Below the pieces are notes generated by a model. It saw nothing but the letters and a program-made list of their open reading frames with translations. It ran no database searches and was not told where the DNA came from. This document shows, piece after piece, positions 9,606-18,411 of a stretch of 47,144 nucleotides of DNA. The DNA is from Terribacillus saccharophilus (GTDB taxonomy: Bacteria; Bacillota; Bacilli; Bacillales; Amphibacillaceae). The DNA is taken from assembly GCF_002272745.1 (NCBI RefSeq), contig NZ_NPBD01000017.1:1-47144 (forward strand), read 5' to 3'. Numbering within the stretch: position 1 is the stretch's first letter; the number at the start of each line of letters is the position of its first letter. The translations under genes were made by a program, and so were the position numbers.

Positions 9606-10598
9606 TTATTTCGGTGCTAAATCAGCAGCTGCTTTCAAAGCAGCAAGCATGCTGCGTTCATCCGCAATGTTCTTTCCAGCAATATCAAATGCTGTTCCAT
9701 GATCGACTGAGGTTCTCACCAGTCCGCCGTTTAAACCAACCGTTATGTTAACCCCTTCCTCTAATCCTAGTACTTTAATTGGGACATGCCCTTGGTCATG
9801 ATAACAGGCAACTACGATATCAAAGTCCCCTCTGACTGCTCGGAAGAATAGTGTATCTGCCGGGTGCGGACCACTGACATCAATCCCTTCCTGCTGCGCT
9901 TTGGCAATGGCTGGTGTCAGTTTCTCCTCTTCTTCCCCATTTCCAAACAAACCGTTTTCCCCCGCATGCGGGTTGATACCGCACACTGCAATACGCGGCT
10001 TATCGTATCCCGCTTTTGTTAACGTCTCATACGCAAGTTTAATAACTGTATATGTCCGCTCCGGGTTAATGGCGGATATTGCATCTAACAAACCAATATG
10101 TGTTGTTAAATGAATGACGCGAAGCTTGGGTGAGGAGAGCATCATAGAATAGTCCTTGGTTCCGGTAAGTTCTGCAAGAATCTCGGTATGACCAGGGTAT
10201 CTATGCCCACCCAAATGAAGCGCCTCTTTATTTAAAGGAGCAGTACAAATAGCTGCTAACTGCCCTTCCTTGCCAAGCTCAATTGCCTTACTTAAATAAT
10301 GAAATGCTGCATTCCCGGCTTCTTTGGAGACAACGCCCTGTTCCAGATCTTCTGGAAGCAACTGCAGATCCATCACATCTATTACGCCATGCTCAAATCG
10401 ACATGCACCAACAGTTTTGACGGTATGAAATTCCAAATCTGCACCAACGACTTCGGCCGCTCTCTTCAGGATGCTGAGATCTCCGATTACTAAGGGATTT
10501 CCTTGCTGATAAACCTCTTTGTGCTGCAAAGCCTTAACGATAATCTCCGGGCCGATTCCAGCCGCGTCACCCATACTAATTCCGATAGTTGGCTTCAA
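9606..10598 (-). CDS. pdxA2: PdxA2-type 4-phospho-acid-sugar dehydrogenase
   Basis: A 330-residue PdxA-family protein. PdxA2 members oxidise 4-phospho-D-threonate or 4-phospho-D-erythronate at C3 with loss of CO2 to give dihydroxyacetone phosphate, using NAD and a divalent metal. Metal-site histidines fit His167 (TTHIGL), His211 (INPHAGE) and His267 (CYHDQGH), with the MGDAAGIGPEI start typical of the family. It overlaps the DUF1537 kinase gene by 23 bases, the standard genomic pairing of PdxA2 with that kinase. This context argues for carbon catabolism and against a role in pyridoxal phosphate synthesis, which in Bacillus uses a different route. The precise stereochemistry of the substrate cannot be read from the sequence. 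Confidence 0.85.
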   Translation of the reverse strand: MKPTIGISMGDAAGIGPEIIVKALQHKEVYQQGNPLVIGDLSILKRAAEVVGADLEFHTVKTVGACRFEHGVIDVMDLQLLPEDLEQGVVSKEAGNAAFHYLSKAIELGKEGQLAAICTAPLNKEALHLGGHRYPGHTEILAELTGTKDYSMMLSSPKLRVIHLTTHIGLLDAISAINPERTYTVIKLAYETLTKAGYDKPRIAVCGINPHAGENGLFGNGEEEEKLTPAIAKAQQEGIDVSGPHPADTLFFRAVRGDFDIVVACYHDQGHVPIKVLGLEEGVNITVGLNGGLVRTSVDHGTAFDIAGKNIADERSMLAALKAAADLAPK

Positions 10599-11868
10599 CT
10601 TTATCTACTCCTTTAAGCAATTCCAATGCGTTCCCCATAACTTTCTGTGATCCAAAACTTCCGGCTTTCGTGACAGCGATTATTTCTGTTCCATTAAGCT
10701 GCCCAATTGGAACTCCAGCCTCTACTTGGCCCAAAATATGAAAAGAATCTGCTTGGAGTGCTTCCATAACCCGAATAGCTGTATCCCCGCCAGTAAGGAA
10801 TAATCTCGAGATTTTCATTCGGTTAACCATTGCCGCAGCCACTACTCCTAAGTTCTGGGCAATCTTATTACTATTTCGAATAGCTTCTTCCTCATCGGAT
10901 GCGACCGGCTTCTCGGAAGAAGAAAACAGCACAATATGTTTCCCAGCTGCATGTGCATCTTGAGCCTCTTCCATTACTATCTTCCACTCATTTGAATCCT
11001 CGAGATTGTCTTGAAGCAGCATAACAGGATCAACTTCCAAAAATTGAACGCTATCATCCGATTCCATTAACCAGTTTAGCTGTTTACGCCCAACTGGACT
11101 CACACTGCCTACAACCAATAATACAGTCTCCTCCATAAGGTCAAGAGATGGAGAAACTACCTTTCGCTCTAATCCATGTGCAGTTGGAAGATATTCCATC
11201 AGCCCTGCTGATCCCGCATAGATGACATTTAGTTTGGTAGCTACAGCAGCTTCACTAAGCAAACGAAGATCATCATCATCTTCTGAATCAGCTGTAATAA
11301 TCTTAGCTCCCATTGAAACAGCTGTTAACAGCTGTTCCACTCTTTTCTCATAGCCAGATCTGATTTCCTCTACGCTTAGATGGTGGATCCGATGCTTGCT
11401 TTGAGAGGAAACTAACTGCTTGATATCAGAATGTTTTACTGGTGTTTTTGGATCCTTGGCAGCTTCCGTTTCAGCCAGAGGGATACCATGCAGGTAATGA
11501 ATACCTGCTTTGACTACCCTGCCCTGTGACGGAAGACCAGGAGCCAACAGGATAACGTCTGGCTTCAATACATCATATAGGGCATCTAGCTCCTGCCCTA
11601 CATTTCCTCTCATCGTGGAATCTATTTTTTTATATATGATATCTGGTGCTGTCAATGCAACCCCTTCAGCAGCTTTAGCAATCTTGCTATAAGCTACTGC
11701 CGAGGGAAGTGACCGACTGTCCGTATTTATTACCACCGCATGATTGCTAGCTATCTCTTTGATCTTACCATCTAATAGCACCTCTACTTCTACTGCATAT
11801 GGAAGCAGCATCGCCCCGCAATCACTCGCACCAGTTAGGTCGTCCGCAATAATCGCTATCTTTTTCAT
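10576..11868 (-). CDS. DUF1537 four-carbon acid sugar kinase family protein
   Basis: A 430-residue protein of the DUF1537 kinase family, which phosphorylates C4 acid sugars such as D-threonate, D-erythronate or 3-oxo-tetronates at O4 using ATP. The N-terminal substrate domain starts with IAIIADDLTGASDCG and the C-terminal nucleotide domain carries LTGGDTA and the GSFGSQKV stretch. Length is normal for the family (410-450). It overlaps pdxA2 by 23 bases and lies 14 bases after the iron alcohol dehydrogenase gene, so the two steps kinase then PdxA2 dehydrogenase are translationally linked. The family members DtnK, DenK and OtnK differ in substrate; the pairing with PdxA2 and the absence of an OtnC aldolase or OtnI isomerase favour a DtnK-like role. 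Confidence 0.85.
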   Translation of the reverse strand: MKKIAIIADDLTGASDCGAMLLPYAVEVEVLLDGKIKEIASNHAVVINTDSRSLPSAVAYSKIAKAAEGVALTAPDIIYKKIDSTMRGNVGQELDALYDVLKPDVILLAPGLPSQGRVVKAGIHYLHGIPLAETEAAKDPKTPVKHSDIKQLVSSQSKHRIHHLSVEEIRSGYEKRVEQLLTAVSMGAKIITADSEDDDDLRLLSEAAVATKLNVIYAGSAGLMEYLPTAHGLERKVVSPSLDLMEETVLLVVGSVSPVGRKQLNWLMESDDSVQFLEVDPVMLLQDNLEDSNEWKIVMEEAQDAHAAGKHIVLFSSSEKPVASDEEEAIRNSNKIAQNLGVVAAAMVNRMKISRLFLTGGDTAIRVMEALQADSFHILGQVEAGVPIGQLNGTEIIAVTKAGSFGSQKVMGNALELLKGVDKVEANYRN

Positions 11869-11882
11869 AGCTATTCCCGCTT

Positions 11883-13049
11883 TCAGACTAATAGCTTGCG
11901 ATAAATAGACTTTACATCTTCTTTATCCAATGTCTTTGGATTATTGTCCATCAATCGTTTAACTTCTAGAGCAGCAACTGCCATTGATTCGATGCTATCT
12001 TCTTCTACGCCATATTCTCTTAAATCCTGAGGTATTTCCAAGACAGTTGTCAGTTCCTTAATTTTATCGACTACTGCCTGAGCTGCTTCTTCACTGGATA
12101 GATGTTTTGCATCAATACCCATAGGCTCAGCTACAGATGCCAGTCGATCAACCATAGCATCCATATTGAACTGCGTAACATGAGGAAGCAGCATGGAATT
12201 TGCCACACCGTGCGCTATCTTGTATTTGCCGCCTAAAGGATAAGCCATTGCATGCACTGCTGCCGTACCTGCCGCTGTTAATGCCATCCCGCCATACATC
12301 GAGCCAATGAGCATCTTCTCTCTGGCATCCAAATCAGCACCATCTTGGTAAGCAGTAACAATATTAGCAGTAATCAATCGAATTGATTCCAGCGCAAACA
12401 TATCACTTATCGGATTAGCTTTATTGGAAATATAAGATTCCAAAGCATGAGTGAATGCATCCATCCCAGTTGCAGCTGTGATTGGTTTCGGAAGACCAGT
12501 TGTTAATGTTGGATCAATTAATACAAGATTCGGAAGCAAATGTCTGCTTACAACACCGATCTTTAGCTCCTGTTCAGGTAATGTGACAATTGCATTTGGC
12601 GTCACTTCTGCTCCGGTTCCTGAAGTGGTTGGAATTAGAATAGTTGGCGTTCCTGCCTTTTCAACCAGGTCAGTTCCAAGTAAATGCTCCAAGGCAGTAT
12701 CATTGGTCTTTAGAACGGATAGCAGTTTTGTTGTATCAAGAATACTTCCTCCGCCAAGCCCGATTAGTACATCATAATCTTTAACTCCGACAGTTTCAGA
12801 AAAAACTCTTTCTATATTTTCAAGTGTAGGTTCTGGCTCTACATCGGTTGTACGATCGACAGTTATACCCACAGCTCCCAAGGCCTGCTCTACCTTTTCC
12901 GCTGCACCTGTATCAACCAATGCGGGCTGCGTGATTAATAACGCTTGCTTAACCGGCAGATTTAGTAATGATAAATGCTCGCTAATGTTATCGATTACTT
13001 CACGACCTGCAACAATATGATCTGCTGTTTGGAATTTATAAATAGACAA
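11883..13049 (-). CDS. Iron-containing alcohol dehydrogenase
   Basis: A 388-residue type III alcohol dehydrogenase. Visible are the NAD-binding GGGSILDTTK near residue 100, the IPTTSGTGAEVTP segment, and the metal ligands in DAFTHALESYIS and in the two histidines of AVHAMAYPLGGKYKIAHG. Family members reduce or oxidise short aldehydes, hydroxy acids and lactaldehyde. Within this operon it probably interconverts a hydroxy acid and a semialdehyde or keto acid on the way to the kinase or from the aldolase product; tartronate semialdehyde is one possibility given the nearby glycerate kinase. The substrate is not determined by the sequence. It lies 20 bases after the aldolase gene. Confidence 0.8.
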   Translation of the reverse strand: MSIYKFQTADHIVAGREVIDNISEHLSLLNLPVKQALLITQPALVDTGAAEKVEQALGAVGITVDRTTDVEPEPTLENIERVFSETVGVKDYDVLIGLGGGSILDTTKLLSVLKTNDTALEHLLGTDLVEKAGTPTILIPTTSGTGAEVTPNAIVTLPEQELKIGVVSRHLLPNLVLIDPTLTTGLPKPITAATGMDAFTHALESYISNKANPISDMFALESIRLITANIVTAYQDGADLDAREKMLIGSMYGGMALTAAGTAAVHAMAYPLGGKYKIAHGVANSMLLPHVTQFNMDAMVDRLASVAEPMGIDAKHLSSEEAAQAVVDKIKELTTVLEIPQDLREYGVEEDSIESMAVAALEVKRLMDNNPKTLDKEDVKSIYRKLLV

Positions 13050-13069
13050 TTTGCTCTCTCCTTTTTCGT

Positions 13070-13957
13070 TTAACGAGTGTGTATGTTGTATTCTTGCATC
13101 ATGTTCTTAATCTGCTGCAGTACTTCTCCATTTGCTTCGGTGACTGGAAGTCGTGGCGGTCCTACCGGAATTCCGACTAACTCCACAGCTTTCTTTAGGG
13201 AACTTGGAATGGCCCCAAGCCCAAAAGTGTCCCGTAAAGGCTGTAAACTGGACTGTGCTTCTTCTGCTTGCTGCTCATCGTTATCCTGGAATCCATGGTA
13301 AATAGCCAGCACTTTATCCGGGAGAACATTAGCTGTAGCCGCTACTGCTCCTTGCCCTCCTGCACGCAATGTTTGAAGGATTAGCGAATCTGTTCCAGCA
13401 AACACTGCAAATTCTTCATTTTTAGAAACATCAATATAAGCTTGGATATTATCAAAATTTCCGCTGCTGTCTTTGATACCAAGAATGTTCGGGTGCTTCG
13501 CTAATCTGGCCACCGTCTGAGCCTCTATCGTCATTCCTGTCTTCGATGGGATATTGTACAGCATCACAGGGATAGTAACTGCACTGGCAATCGTTTCGTA
13601 ATGAACAGCAAGTTCCGATTGATCAGGTGAGACAAAATATGGCGTGATGATGGAGAGCGCATCTGCTCCCAAAGCTTCCATATCTCGGGATAGTTCAATC
13701 ACTTCCTTTGTTGAATTCCCTCCTGTTCCAACCATTACTGGTACTCTTCCATTAGCTGCTCGAATAATTTCCCCGGCAACTGTCAGCTTTTCATTTCGGT
13801 CCAGCATATGAAATTCGCCATTTGTACCTAAGGCAAACAATCCATGAACACCAGCTTCTATAAGATAATTAGTCAATTTCTGTATAGCTTCTTTGTTGAT
13901 ACGTTGATCTGCTGAAAAAGGTGTAACCATTGCTGGCCAAATTCCGGTTAAATTCAT
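13070..13957 (-). CDS. DapA-family class I aldolase/dehydratase
   Basis: A 295-residue protein of the dihydrodipicolinate synthase/N-acetylneuraminate lyase family. The Schiff-base lysine lies in LGIKDSSGN, the catalytic Tyr in LYNIPS, and the carboxylate-binding loop reads GTNGEF where true DapA has GTTGES. The change and the operon context suggest a 2-keto-3-deoxy acid aldolase or dehydratase giving pyruvate or a related product, not lysine synthesis. I chose ATG 13957 because GGAGG lies 7 bases ahead; an extension to 13993 would run through the TTTCATAAATCA repeat of the control region. It is the first gene of the minus-strand operon and is divergent from the regulator at 14185. Confidence 0.8.
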   Translation of the reverse strand: MNLTGIWPAMVTPFSADQRINKEAIQKLTNYLIEAGVHGLFALGTNGEFHMLDRNEKLTVAGEIIRAANGRVPVMVGTGGNSTKEVIELSRDMEALGADALSIITPYFVSPDQSELAVHYETIASAVTIPVMLYNIPSKTGMTIEAQTVARLAKHPNILGIKDSSGNFDNIQAYIDVSKNEEFAVFAGTDSLILQTLRAGGQGAVAATANVLPDKVLAIYHGFQDNDEQQAEEAQSSLQPLRDTFGLGAIPSSLKKAVELVGIPVGPPRLPVTEANGEVLQQIKNMMQEYNIHTR

Positions 13958-13980
13958 TATCTCTCCTCCATTGTACGCGC

Positions 13981-14016
13981 TTTCATAAATCATACCCTAA
14001 TACGTTTCATAAATCA
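13981..14016. repeat. Direct repeat in the divergent control region
   Basis: TTTCATAAATCA occurs twice, at 13981-13992 and 14005-14016, 24 bases apart, between the aldolase gene and the divergent regulator. The half-site TTTCA also occurs in the palindrome at 14061-14083, which suggests one regulator recognises all three. Confidence 0.5.
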
Positions 14017-14060
14017 ACCAATTATAATAATTTATAGTTAATTATAAGAAATTTAATGTT

Positions 14061-14083
14061 TTTTGTTTCATATTGAAACAAAA
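14061..14083. promoter_or_regulatory. Palindromic operator candidate between aldolase operon and regulator
   Basis: A perfect inverted repeat with arms TTTTGTTTCA and TGAAACAAAA around a 3-base spacer TAT. It lies about 100 bases from each divergent start. The size and symmetry suit a dimeric regulator such as the Fis-type helix-turn-helix protein encoded next to it. Confidence 0.6.
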
Positions 14084-14184
14084 TTACTTTGTTGAAGAAT
14101 ATAATGGATTAGAAAAGGTTTTTAGATTTTTAATGAATGTGGTAACGTACAAGTAAAGCGTTTAATTACACTGAGGTGAAAGAA

Positions 14185-15849
14185 ATGAAGATTACAGCCA
14201 TAGCTCCTTATGCCGGTCTAAGAGAATTAATTCAAGAAGTTGCCACCCAAAAAGAATTTGGCAACATCGATATAGTACAAGGTGATTTACAAGAAGGGGT
14301 TAAGATTGCAATAGAAGCTGAGAAGCAAGGCACTGACATCATCATTAGCCGAGGTGGGACTGCTGAACGAATTAAGCATCATGTTACAATCCCGGTTATA
14401 AATATAGAAGTGTCCGGTTATGACCTGCTTCGTATCATCACGCTGATTAAAGATACAGAGAATAGAGTCGCCTTTGTCGGTTTCCCCGCTATAGCTAATG
14501 CAGTATCGAGTATCAGTCAGTTAATCGATGTAAATCTTGATATTTATGCCATAGATGATGAGCATCATATTGAAAATCAGCTAAGATTATTGAAAGAAGA
14601 GAATTATTCCTTTGTTATCGGAGATGTAATTACCGTACAATTAGCAGAAAAAATAGGAATGCATGGCCTTTTATTGACTTCTGGAAAAGAAAGTGTCATA
14701 AATGCCTTTCGCCAGGCAGAAGAAACGTACCGTACTGTGGAAAAAATAAAAAAAGAAAGAGATACGTATGCACATATCGTCCAAGATTTACATCAGCATA
14801 CGATCATAGCAGATGAATATTTACAGCTTCGTACACTCTCAACTCAACCCTTACCGATTCCATTGTCTTTCATAAGAAAAATAGCTGTTGCAATTTTTCA
14901 ATTACAACAAGTTCTATTTGAAGTGGTGTACAAAAACAGATTTTACCGATTAAACGGACGTCAGTTGAGCTCACAGCAAGTAGTTATTGAATTACAGGAA
15001 CAGGAAGCGCCTTCTAATTCGCTGCCGTCCATCTCCTTAGTGGCCGATCCCAATGCTTCTGTTTATTTAAGCTCTAACCATGAAGAAGTGCAACTGGCTA
15101 TCGAACAGGCTGAAGCATTGCGTGGGCAATCCACTCCTATCGTCATTATTGGTGAAAATGGCACTGGAAAAGAGAGCCTGGCTAGATATATTCATGCTAA
15201 CGATGATAATGCCTTTCTCCGGATAGATGGAGCAACATTTCCAATTACATTACTTCCTTACCTGGCAATAATACTGAAAGATGGAGGTACACTTTATGTA
15301 GTGAATGCTGATAGGATGGAGGCAGACACCAAGGAATGGATTGAGATACAAATTAAGGAGAAAGTTTCATTTCGCATTATCCTTGCTATGAACAATAAGA
15401 CATCAGAAAGGATTCCTGCAAAATACAAGACACTCCATCTCCCGCCATTGCGAGAACGCAAAGAAGATATTCTAAATCTTATCCGCTTGTTTATTTCAAG
15501 TTTTAATGGTGAATATGGTGTACAAATCGCAGGCATCAGTCAAGGTGCCGGACAGCTTCTTGAATCAAACTCTTTCGAATTAAACATTACTGAGCTGAGC
15601 AGCATCATCAAAAAAGCTGTACGGAAGGAAGAGACAGCTTATATCCAAGAAAATACAATTGCAGACATTCTAGAGGAACTTCAGGCTCAAAGTAAAACAG
15701 AGATCGACATTACTGGAACATTGGCCGAAATTGAAACTCAAATCATCCAAGCAGTATGGCTGGAAGAAAAGAAGAATAACTCAAAAACAGCAGAAAGATT
15801 AGGAATTAACCGTACTACCTTATGGCGTAGATTAAAAGAAATCCAATAA
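14185..15849 (+). CDS. PrpR_N / degenerate AAA / Fis-type transcription regulator
   Basis: A 554-residue regulator. An N-terminal PrpR_N-like sensor (about 1-175, with IIISRGGTA and IPVINIEVSGYD) is followed by a linker and helix (180-215). Then come a reduced sigma-54-type AAA domain with Walker A GENGTGKES near 323-331 and LPPLRERKEDI near 419-429, and a Fis-like helix-turn-helix at the C-terminus (KTAERLGINRTTLWRRLKEIQ spans the last 21 residues). The segment that should hold the ELFGH and GAFTGA sigma-54-contact motifs is missing, so it probably does not drive sigma-54 promoters. I found no -24/-12 element in the control region. The start at ATG 14185 is set by GAGGTG six bases upstream; a GTG lies at 14176. 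It most likely controls both flanking catabolic operons in response to an acid intermediate. Confidence 0.8.
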   Translation: MKITAIAPYAGLRELIQEVATQKEFGNIDIVQGDLQEGVKIAIEAEKQGTDIIISRGGTAERIKHHVTIPVINIEVSGYDLLRIITLIKDTENRVAFVGFPAIANAVSSISQLIDVNLDIYAIDDEHHIENQLRLLKEENYSFVIGDVITVQLAEKIGMHGLLLTSGKESVINAFRQAEETYRTVEKIKKERDTYAHIVQDLHQHTIIADEYLQLRTLSTQPLPIPLSFIRKIAVAIFQLQQVLFEVVYKNRFYRLNGRQLSSQQVVIELQEQEAPSNSLPSISLVADPNASVYLSSNHEEVQLAIEQAEALRGQSTPIVIIGENGTGKESLARYIHANDDNAFLRIDGATFPITLLPYLAIILKDGGTLYVVNADRMEADTKEWIEIQIKEKVSFRIILAMNNKTSERIPAKYKTLHLPPLRERKEDILNLIRLFISSFNGEYGVQIAGISQGAGQLLESNSFELNITELSSIIKKAVRKEETAYIQENTIADILEELQAQSKTEIDITGTLAEIETQIIQAVWLEEKKNNSKTAERLGINRTTLWRRLKEIQ

Positions 15850-15898
15850 AAAACACTGATCTTACTCCTCTTCATGAGGATAAGATTAGTGTTTTTTT
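15848..15898 (+). terminator. Terminator of the regulator gene
   Basis: A long stem, AAAAAACACT pairing with AGTGTTTTTT and an inner CTCCTC/GAGGA part, followed by a T-run. Confidence 0.85.
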
Positions 15899-15980
15899 AT
15901 CGAATCGGAATCCATTCTTAAATATTTCAACTTCCTACATATTCATAACACATTCTTCATTATCTGATTGCAACTCTCGG

Positions 15981-15994
15981 ATGAAGCGCTTACA
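15981..15994 (-). promoter_or_regulatory. cre-like site upstream of the SDR gene
   Basis: Read on the minus strand the site is TGTAAGCGCTTCAT, which fits the cre consensus except at position 13. It lies about 130 bases upstream of the SDR start and would put the plus-strand half of the island under CcpA control as well. Confidence 0.6.
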
Positions 15995-16126
15995 ATGAGC
16001 ATATATTTATTTGTTTACTTTAGCAACATATGCATTATTAAATCATGAACTAACTATGAGAACATGTAATGCATGTTTATTTTTAAAACGTGTATTCGTT
16101 TTACTTATAACATAGGAGGGATTATT

Positions 16127-16873
16127 TTGTCATTCCATAACAAAGTTGTCGTAGTCACTGGTGCTACAAAAGGAATCGGAAGAGAAATTGCCTTAACCTT
16201 TGCTCGGCATGGGGCATCACTCATTGTGAACGGTCGTAACAGAGAACGATTGGCGGCCCTTCAGAATGACATTCAAAATGAAGGCAGCACATGTTCAATT
16301 GTATCAGGTGACGCTAGCAGCCCTGAGACCGTAAATCAAATCAAAGAAATAATTAACGCTAAGTTTCAGAGGGTTGATGTCTTAGTTAATAATGCAGGTA
16401 TGAACACCCGTACACCTACTCTCCAAACCACCCTGAACGATTGGGAGAATGTTATTAGAACGAACTTGACCAGCGCTTTTTTAACCAGCCAGTCCGTATT
16501 GCCTTTTATGATAGAGAATAAGCAAGGTGTGATTATAAATATCAGTTCTACAACTGCAAACACACCACATAAGAACGCTACTCCTGCCTATGGTGCCTCC
16601 AAGGCAGCACTTAATTATCTGACCATGCACCTTGCCTATGAGATGGCATGTCATAACATACGGGTCAATGCTATCTGTCCTGGTCCCATTGAAACAGATA
16701 TGACCGAACAGTGGGATGATACATACAGAGAAAAAGTCATTAATGGGGTTCCATTGAAAAGATTAGGAGATACATCTGACGTTGCCGAAATGGCCCTTTT
16801 CTTAGCTTCGGATCAAGCAACATTTATCACCGGGCAATCTATCCATGTGAATGGCGGCACACTTATGCGATAA
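16127..16873 (+). CDS. SDR family NAD(P)-dependent oxidoreductase
   Basis: A 248-residue classical short-chain dehydrogenase. The cofactor motif TGATKGIG, the NNAG structural motif, the catalytic Ser in NISSTT and YGASK with Tyr and Lys are all present. A PG motif and the C-terminal LASDQATFITGQSIHVNGG are also typical. The start is a TTG at 16127: AGGAGGG lies six bases upstream, whereas the upstream ATG at 16073 has no ribosome site and would add an untypical tail. It is close to 3-oxoacyl reductase and sugar-acid dehydrogenase relatives. Next to a glycerate kinase and an anion transporter it likely oxidises or reduces a hydroxy acid of the same pathway; the substrate is unknown. Confidence 0.8.
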   Translation: MSFHNKVVVVTGATKGIGREIALTFARHGASLIVNGRNRERLAALQNDIQNEGSTCSIVSGDASSPETVNQIKEIINAKFQRVDVLVNNAGMNTRTPTLQTTLNDWENVIRTNLTSAFLTSQSVLPFMIENKQGVIINISSTTANTPHKNATPAYGASKAALNYLTMHLAYEMACHNIRVNAICPGPIETDMTEQWDDTYREKVINGVPLKRLGDTSDVAEMALFLASDQATFITGQSIHVNGGTLMR

Positions 16874-17202
16874 CTGTTTTATGTACAATCAGCTTTCCAG
16901 CCCTGGCCTGGACGTAAATGATACACGTATCTATTCTCTTGTAACAAATGCACTATATACTAATCCGGAATTGTATAATTTTAATTAGTAAAGAGCAGGA
17001 TTTCGTTATGAAAATCTCTGCTCTTTGCTGGTTTTTGATTCAAATCCTCTATATACTTACTTCTCCCCTCCCTCTGCGCAAACACATCACTCGTTTTTTC
17101 TGAATATTCATCAATCTCTAATCTAACCTTAACGTACTTCACAGTGAATACACCTTTTTGAAAGCTATGATAGCAGTATTAAAAATATATTGGAGGAAAA
17201 AG
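16874..17202. other. Intergenic region between SDR and glycerate kinase
   Basis: It holds the terminator at 16990-17040. The remaining 160 bases should contain the promoter for the kinase-transporter pair, but I see no clear -35/-10 pair and no second copy of the TTTGTTTCA palindrome. Confidence 0.4.
16990..17040 (+). terminator. Terminator after the SDR gene
   Basis: Arms AAAGAGCAG (16990-16998) and CTGCTCTTT (17018-17026) with an inner GATTT/AAATC extension, followed by a T-run at 17031-17036. Confidence 0.75.
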
Positions 17203-18411
17203 ATGATGAAGGTTATTATGATTCCCTCAGGTTTTAAAGAATGTCTTGATGCAGAAGAAGTGGCTGTTGCAATGGGAGCAGGTGCAAAAAAGTTCGAACC
17301 TTTTATCCAGACAGAGATACTTCCTATGATAGATGGAGGAGAAGGCTTTGCAAAAGCTATTGTCAAGATCAAGAACGGTGAGTTAATCCATAAGACTGTT
17401 ACTGGACCTGTATGGAAGAAGATCGATAGCCATTATGGTATTTTTCAAGAGGGAGAAACACGCACAGCAGTGATAGAAATGGCTGCTGTTGCTGGCTTGA
17501 AGCTAGTACCAACAGACTTGAGGAATCCGCTGCAAACAACCACATATGGCGTGGGCGAATTAATTCTTGATGCTTTAGACAAACAGGTCAATAAGATAAT
17601 TATTGGCTGCGGTGATTCTGGTACGTCTGACGGCGGCGCAGGTATGGCCGAAGCTCTTGGTGCTGTATTCCTGGATGAAAAGCAGAATCGTCTTGCTATA
17701 AGGTCTGTCACGGATTTAATGAAAGCGATATCAATAGACACGTCTGCCCTACCCGACAGATTGAATGACGTTTCTATTGATGTTGCTTGCAACTGGAAGA
17801 ATATATTGTGTGGTGACCGTGGCGTGGCGAGAGTTTTTGGACCACAAAAAGGAGCAACAGCCGAGCAAGTTGATGCCCTTTCAGCTTCACTTGATCATTA
17901 CGCTACACTAATTGAGGAATCTACAGGTATGGTCGTTCGCCATGCACCAGGGAGTGGTGCATCAGGAGGGCTGGGAGCAGGACTTCTTGCATTTACAGGC
18001 GCAAAGCTGCACCCCCGGTTTGACTTGATTAAAAACTATATTCAGATTGAAGAAAAAATAGCCGACGCGGACCTCGTTATAACCGGTGAAGGCAGTATTG
18101 ATTTCCAGACACCTGATGGAAAAATTCCTTGTGAAGTTGCACGGATCGCAAAAAGATACAATATACCTGTCATAGCGATTACGGGCACAATTGGACGCGG
18201 AGCCGAAAACAATTACAAAGCAGGTATCGATGCATACGTAAGTATCATCCAATACCCCGTCACCTTAGAGAAAGCTATATCGAAAGCACCTCGATGGATC
18301 AAAGAGAGTGTAGAATGTATCCTGCGCCAAATCACAATAGGTGTGGCATTAGCAGACCAAAGGATCTCGAAAGAAAGGATCCAATCTCATGGAACAAGTG
18401 AACCGTTATAG
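17203..18411 (+). CDS. Glycerate kinase (GlxK/GarK family)
   Basis: A 402-residue glycerate kinase of the type that makes 2-phosphoglycerate or 3-phosphoglycerate from D-glycerate with ATP. Family signs are IPSGFKECLDAEEVA at the start, PMIDGGEGF near 45, CGDSGTSDGGAGM near 145, the GSGASGGLGAG loop, and ITGEGSID / TPDGK near 290. The start is ATG 17203 or the next codon 17206; TGGAGG ends six bases before the first. Length is slightly above the usual 375-385. The gene overlaps the anion transporter gene by 23 bases. The product glycerate kinase links this island to lower glycolysis and implies that glycerate is an intermediate. Confidence 0.85.
   Translation: MMKVIMIPSGFKECLDAEEVAVAMGAGAKKFEPFIQTEILPMIDGGEGFAKAIVKIKNGELIHKTVTGPVWKKIDSHYGIFQEGETRTAVIEMAAVAGLKLVPTDLRNPLQTTTYGVGELILDALDKQVNKIIIGCGDSGTSDGGAGMAEALGAVFLDEKQNRLAIRSVTDLMKAISIDTSALPDRLNDVSIDVACNWKNILCGDRGVARVFGPQKGATAEQVDALSASLDHYATLIEESTGMVVRHAPGSGASGGLGAGLLAFTGAKLHPRFDLIKNYIQIEEKIADADLVITGEGSIDFQTPDGKIPCEVARIAKRYNIPVIAITGTIGRGAENNYKAGIDAYVSIIQYPVTLEKAISKAPRWIKESVECILRQITIGVALADQRISKERIQSHGTSEPL

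Noticed and set aside
14153..14166. cre-like GTAAAGCGTTTAAT before the regulator
   Set aside because: Three mismatches to the consensus at key positions; too weak to call.
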